Positions 59,936-64,000 of a stretch of DNA of 64,000 nucleotides are shown piece by piece. The DNA is taken from positions 34,180,155-34,244,154 of the forward strand of contig NC_133774.1 in the NCBI RefSeq assembly GCF_003597395.2. The letters run 5' to 3'. The DNA comes from Chelonoidis abingdonii. Its lineage: Eukaryota; Chordata; Testudines; Testudinidae. How positions within the stretch are numbered: position 1 is the first letter of the stretch; every line of letters begins with the position of its first letter. Below the pieces are notes generated by a model. That model was not told the origin of the DNA, made no database searches, and was given only the letters and a program-made list of their open reading frames with translations. Made by a program: the position numbers and the translations under genes.

Positions 59936-61564
59936 ATAATCTTTTGAAGCATCCGCATTGTCTAATACAGAAAACAGGCTACAGATTTCAATGCAACACA
60001 GGTCTATTGTGGTATGCATTGCAATTCCTACGTTCCCAAGAATGCTAGTCTTGATAACAGGAAACGAGAATAGTTAGGCATGAGAGTTGTGAAAGAACTT
60101 TGGACGGCAGGGTTGAAGTGGTTTTACTTACTGGAAGTGAGTAAGCATGTAAACTTCTTATAAGGCTTCAGAAGAAAAGAGAATTTGTCCGCTGGGCTGG
60201 TTTTCCCAAGGTCTCAGAGCTAACACTTTGAAGAGGCAGACTCTTCAACAGACCTTGGAGTACATTCTTGATACAGTACAACTTCTATGAAAGTGCTTTT
60301 TATGGTAAAGGTACGGACCAAGGGAGTTTGAAATGAAATTATCCTGTAGAAGTGATAAGGAAAGAAGATATCCCTTGAGGTCTGACCAGACCATATTATG
60401 CCTAATGTGTTTCAGAAGGTATGTTCAGCCAGGGTAATTGTAAAGAGTATAGTGTGTACGGACGTTATTTCCCCTTGTCTGTTGGAAGCTTTTAGAACTT
60501 TTAAAAAGCACTAAAATCATACAGGCTGCTATCCTGCCCCTAGGCACACAGACATACATTGACACACATCTTGGAAGAGCCCCTACTGCACAATGTCTGA
60601 TTTTTATATGACACAAGGCTACGCATCAGCACACATCTGAGGTAAGATCCGTAATGTTCCCAATTCTACCTAACCAAGAACGAAGAACCAATCACATCCC
60701 TTCTTGATAACAAAAGTGTGCTTCAGAGCTCCAGCACTGCATTACAGAACTCCAATAGCTGGTCAGGTTTCCAGGGACTTGCTTCAGCAGAGCTTTATTC
60801 ATTCCTGCCCTTTAATATGTTCTCCCTGATGCATTTAGATCACTCGCCTAACCCCAATACACACTAATTCCTGGGAGAGAGGCTTCCTTGAGGTCTTTCT
60901 GAGAGACTTACTGAAGAAGAATGCTAACCACCAAACTCACTATACCAATAAATGTCCAAAACCAAGCAGGACAACAACATTGATTTAAACTGTATCTTGT
61001 AAGCACTGTTGTATCTATCTGATATAACCCACATAGAAGAAAAAAGATTCATTGGTCTCAAATGCTATCTTCATCTTAAAGAATACTGAAATATCTGTAT
61101 TATGCTCCAGAGCTGTCACGATGAAATCTGTTATTTTCCCAGAAGAAGCAGCAGAAGAAATTTGTTGCATTCTGTCCCAATAATGTGCTGCAGTTCAGAA
61201 AGATTCACTTCTAGTGGTGAGATGTTACTTCAGTCTCCAGCCCCATTGAGTCCTTTGCTTTTCAGCTGAGCCCACATGCTACCTAGGGTGCCAGTGTCAG
61301 TGATAGATGCATTGATACATTCAGAATCCAAAGAAAATGACCAGTTCATTTCACAAGGTCAACTCAATAGTCATCAAATGGTTACCGCTTTTAATCACTA
61401 CCAATATCCAGAATTGAACCATGACCAAGAAGTGAACACCAATCTCCAAAACAGTCCGTCCCCCAAATAACAGGCTGTTTTAACAGACCTATTCTAGGTA
61501 CTGTTACTTAAGCTTGTGAAAGTTCGGAAAAATCCATTTTCCAGTGTGTGTGAATTTTAGACAG
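59936..61564. other. Unassigned DNA
   Basis: No supported gene. A 64-codon plus-strand frame at 61276 has no splice context and no recognised family. Confidence 0.4.
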
Positions 61565-62192
61565 TGTGAGGGTGTTCACCCCACACAGGAGTGGGAGGGG
61601 TTAATGGAGGCCAGATGAGCCAATTAACCTCGTAGTTTGAAGGCTGAGAAAGCCCTAATTAGAGGAACAGAATCAATTGTGCTGGAACACGTGGGGCCTG
61701 TAAAACCCAGATAGGGGGCTGCTGGGAAAGGCTGCAGGAAAGCAGTCACTACCTGAAAAGAGGGAGTGGGGTTGTTGGAGCTGGTATACCCAGAAAGAAT
61801 GGAACGGAAGTAGGAAGCAGTCCAGGGATAGAGCAGTGAGGGCACAGAGAGGAAGCCCAAAACTTCTGCACTGAGGGTCCCTGGACTGGAACCTGGAGAA
61901 GAGGGCAGGCACAGGTTCCCCTACCAGCCACTGGGACAGTAGCACTGAGGCAGTGGATGGGAAGACTGCCTAGGACTGGTGATGGACTGTCCCCCAGAAA
62001 GAGAAACACTTAGTGACCTCGCTGGAGAGCCAAGCATGAAGAAGATGCTGTGGTTACTGAGTCAGAGAGGGGCTGCAGACAGGCTAGAGGCAAAGAGACA
62101 GTGTGCAAACCACAGATGGAAGTGTTAGTCTTGAGCTAATCCCCAGAGTGACAAGGAGAAGGTCCCAGACCAGTGGTGAGTGGTACACCCCA
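61565..62192 (+). repeat. LTR-like repeat, copy B
   Basis: The segment starts TGTGAGGGTGTTCACCCC, has CCAAT near 61618, and shares 'cttagtgacctcgctggaga' and 'gtcccagaccagtggtgagt' segments with copy A at 38546. It is in the same orientation, about 23 kb downstream. The ends are approximate. Confidence 0.6.
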
Positions 62193-62580
62193 TACAGATA
62201 GCTTAGCAGCAGAGAGTGTTTTTAGTGAATGTCTCCCTGAAGGAGGTACACAATATATGGTACAGTGCGATAAAATAACACATAAGTGTGGCAATATTGT
62301 TTAAGCCAATGGGATGTCCATCTCAGGATCAGACCCTACAAAACGAGCAGCAACAGAAAATACACAATTGTGGATCTGCGACCCTTTTGAACACATGATT
62401 TTATTTTGGGGGGCCCTTTTACTTCTATTTTAACCTTTCATCAGTAAAAATTATGAACATCCAGTGGAGATTGTATTTCCCCTTGGCCTACATTACTGTC
62501 CGTAACTGCAGATCTTGACCTGAGATTAGAGCGGCTTCTGTCCTATGGTAAAAAAAACATGCTGGAATGGAAGATAAAAT
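62193..62580. other. Unassigned DNA
   Basis: No supported feature. Confidence 0.4.
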
Positions 62581-63628
62581 TGTTGTGCTATCTGGAGTGG
62601 CTCATGACCGAGAGTGCCAACCTCAGGACAGACTGTCAAAAGCAGAGCAGACACCCCAGTCTGATGTTGCATTCTAGAATTAGATTTTACCAAACCCAGT
62701 AACAAATGTGCACTCCTGGATCAGTGTAACAGTCGTCCCATGGAGTCAAAGATAGTCTCCTTGCACACTCCAGTCTATCTTACCACCCAGGCAAGTGATA
62801 AATGGTCACTTAAACCAAAAATCACAAAATATTCAGATTTCTCCCAGTCTCTAGAGACCAGCCACTTTACCTCAGATCAATTTATACTTTAGCTCTCACA
62901 CCAAAGACAATGCTGGTAGCCAATCCTATAGTAAACTAACTAAAGATGTATTAACTAGGAAAAAGAAATGAGTTGTTTACAGGTTGAAACAGACAGCATA
63001 TATACACAAATTAGTTCAGGCCATGGTTCCAAAATATGTGAAGGAGATGTAATAATGTGTCAGCACTGAATGTCTCTTTAAGGCTAACCCAGGCTGCCCC
63101 GGGGGATCTCTGCTTTTTTGTTTCTTAGCTCCAGCCTTTGTAAGAGTCCAAACAGCAAAGAGGCAACAAATCTTCATGTCGCTATATTTCCCTCTTCCAG
63201 AATTCAAGTTGTTGGGACCTGCTTTCTCTCACATAGCACCTTTATGGGTGTAAGAGGGCCATTAAACCCAGCCCCGGAGCCTGCAGAAGAAAAAGGGTGA
63301 CATTCCACAATGGATCACTTAGTCTTGATTGTTCTTCCGGATGGGCAGGGGAAACCACTTTTCCTGCCTAGATTCACAAATTCAGAGGAAGCATTTTTAC
63401 AATTATAAAGCAAAAGTTACATATTGCCTTATAGCATGGAATACAAACACTATAAGTAAGATAAATGCATGCTGCAACTTACATGCATTTCATAGAGTCT
63501 AACACTAAACACATTCTTAGAAGTTCCACACCTGTCTTGAACAATATTAACATATAGGTGAGCTGGTCTGATTTCCAGCTATGATTTTGTCGGTGCTCAG
63601 CTGGAAAGATCTGGCACCTGGCATCATA
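62581..63628 (-). repeat. Solo LTR, inverted relative of 15487-16338
   Basis: Read on the minus strand it starts TATGATGCCAGG and ends ...GCACAACA. It shares 'ttttgctttataa', 'attggctac' and 'gtgatttttggt' words in order with the plus copy. The flanks are aaaat (62576-62580) and gaaat (63629-63633), one mismatch. It is about 200 bp longer than the other copy. Confidence 0.82.
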
Positions 63629-63633
63629 GAAAT

Positions 63634-64000
63634 CATCCTTCTTTCTTTCTTTGAACCCATAATACCCCCAGCATTTAGGATTTGGGGAGGGGGGTGTCTA
63701 GAAATGCTAGTGTCTTGACCCGTAATTCCACAGACTGAACAACTAAACTAACTTCATTCTTTTAGCTTCTGATGGAACAATCAATCATTTCTAAGTGAAT
63801 ATTATTAGGGGGAAAATGATGCTGCAATAACAGTGAGTAATTTTTTTTCTTCTGTGCTGCTTTGTCCCAGCAAGAAAACAAGAACAACTTCCCCATACTA
63901 TTCTCAAGTGGCTTTTAAAGCTCTTTAGACAACTAAACATATTAATGATTTGCTATTTATAAGTTGTGCCTATTGAAAGACTAGCAGGCTAAATAAAGAG
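63634..64000. other. Unassigned AT-rich DNA
   Basis: No supported feature up to the window end. Confidence 0.45.

Noticed and set aside
1..64000. CRISPR array, operon or prokaryotic system
   Set aside because: No spaced direct repeats, ribosome sites or dense coding. The CR1, hAT and DIRS content is vertebrate.

Overview
This window looks like non-coding genomic DNA from a turtle (Testudines), either intergenic or a very large intron. The sequence is AT-rich and CpG-poor. Short reading frames on both strands look like chance frames, and I find no complete protein-coding gene. The assignment to turtle is an inference from the repeats: CR1 LINE 3' ends on the minus strand, L2/L3-like LINE tails, MIR-like SINE, short hAT elements with 8-bp target duplications, a CpG-rich Harbinger-like palindromic element, several retroviral-type solo LTRs and a DIRS-type retrotransposon. 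Names of repeat families rest on pattern recognition. Boundaries and target-site duplications were read directly from the sequence.

Layout. 1-11 kb: mostly unassigned DNA with a CR1 end (2.9 kb), a MIR-like repeat split by a palindromic insert (3.6-4.0 kb), a solo LTR (4313-5163), an L2-like LINE end (7.0 kb) and a MIR-like SINE (10.4 kb). 11-17 kb: a possible LTR block and another repeat containing a precise hAT MITE (12361-12467), an LTR with perfect duplications (15487-16338) and a hAT element (16755-17056). 17-28 kb: few repeats; a CCAAT/TATA arrangement near 18.2 kb. 28-36 kb: a CR1 and an L2 end, an AT-rich inverted-repeat element holding a (GTTT)n microsatellite, a three-layer nested insertion (29472-30176), a hAT MITE (32774-32897) and a 1.67-kb fold-back hAT with two opposed transposase C-termini (33821-35491). 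38-41 kb: an LTR-like repeat, a LINE tail and a pair of diverged direct repeats.

41.1-47.4 kb: the largest element, a DIRS-like tyrosine-recombinase retrotransposon on the minus strand. It is bounded by inverted terminal repeats and carries broken Gag-like, RT/RNase H and recombinase reading frames. It has itself been invaded by two TG...CA elements. 47-64 kb: mostly unassigned DNA, a possible terminal exon near 51.0 kb, a GC-rich repeat cluster (55.2-56.8 kb), L2 and CR1 ends, a second copy of the 38.5-kb LTR-like family (61.6 kb) and an inverted second copy of the 15.5-kb LTR family (62581-63628).

The elements do not work together as a pathway. The interest lies in the nested structures, which give relative ages, and in the unusual fold-back and multi-hairpin architectures.
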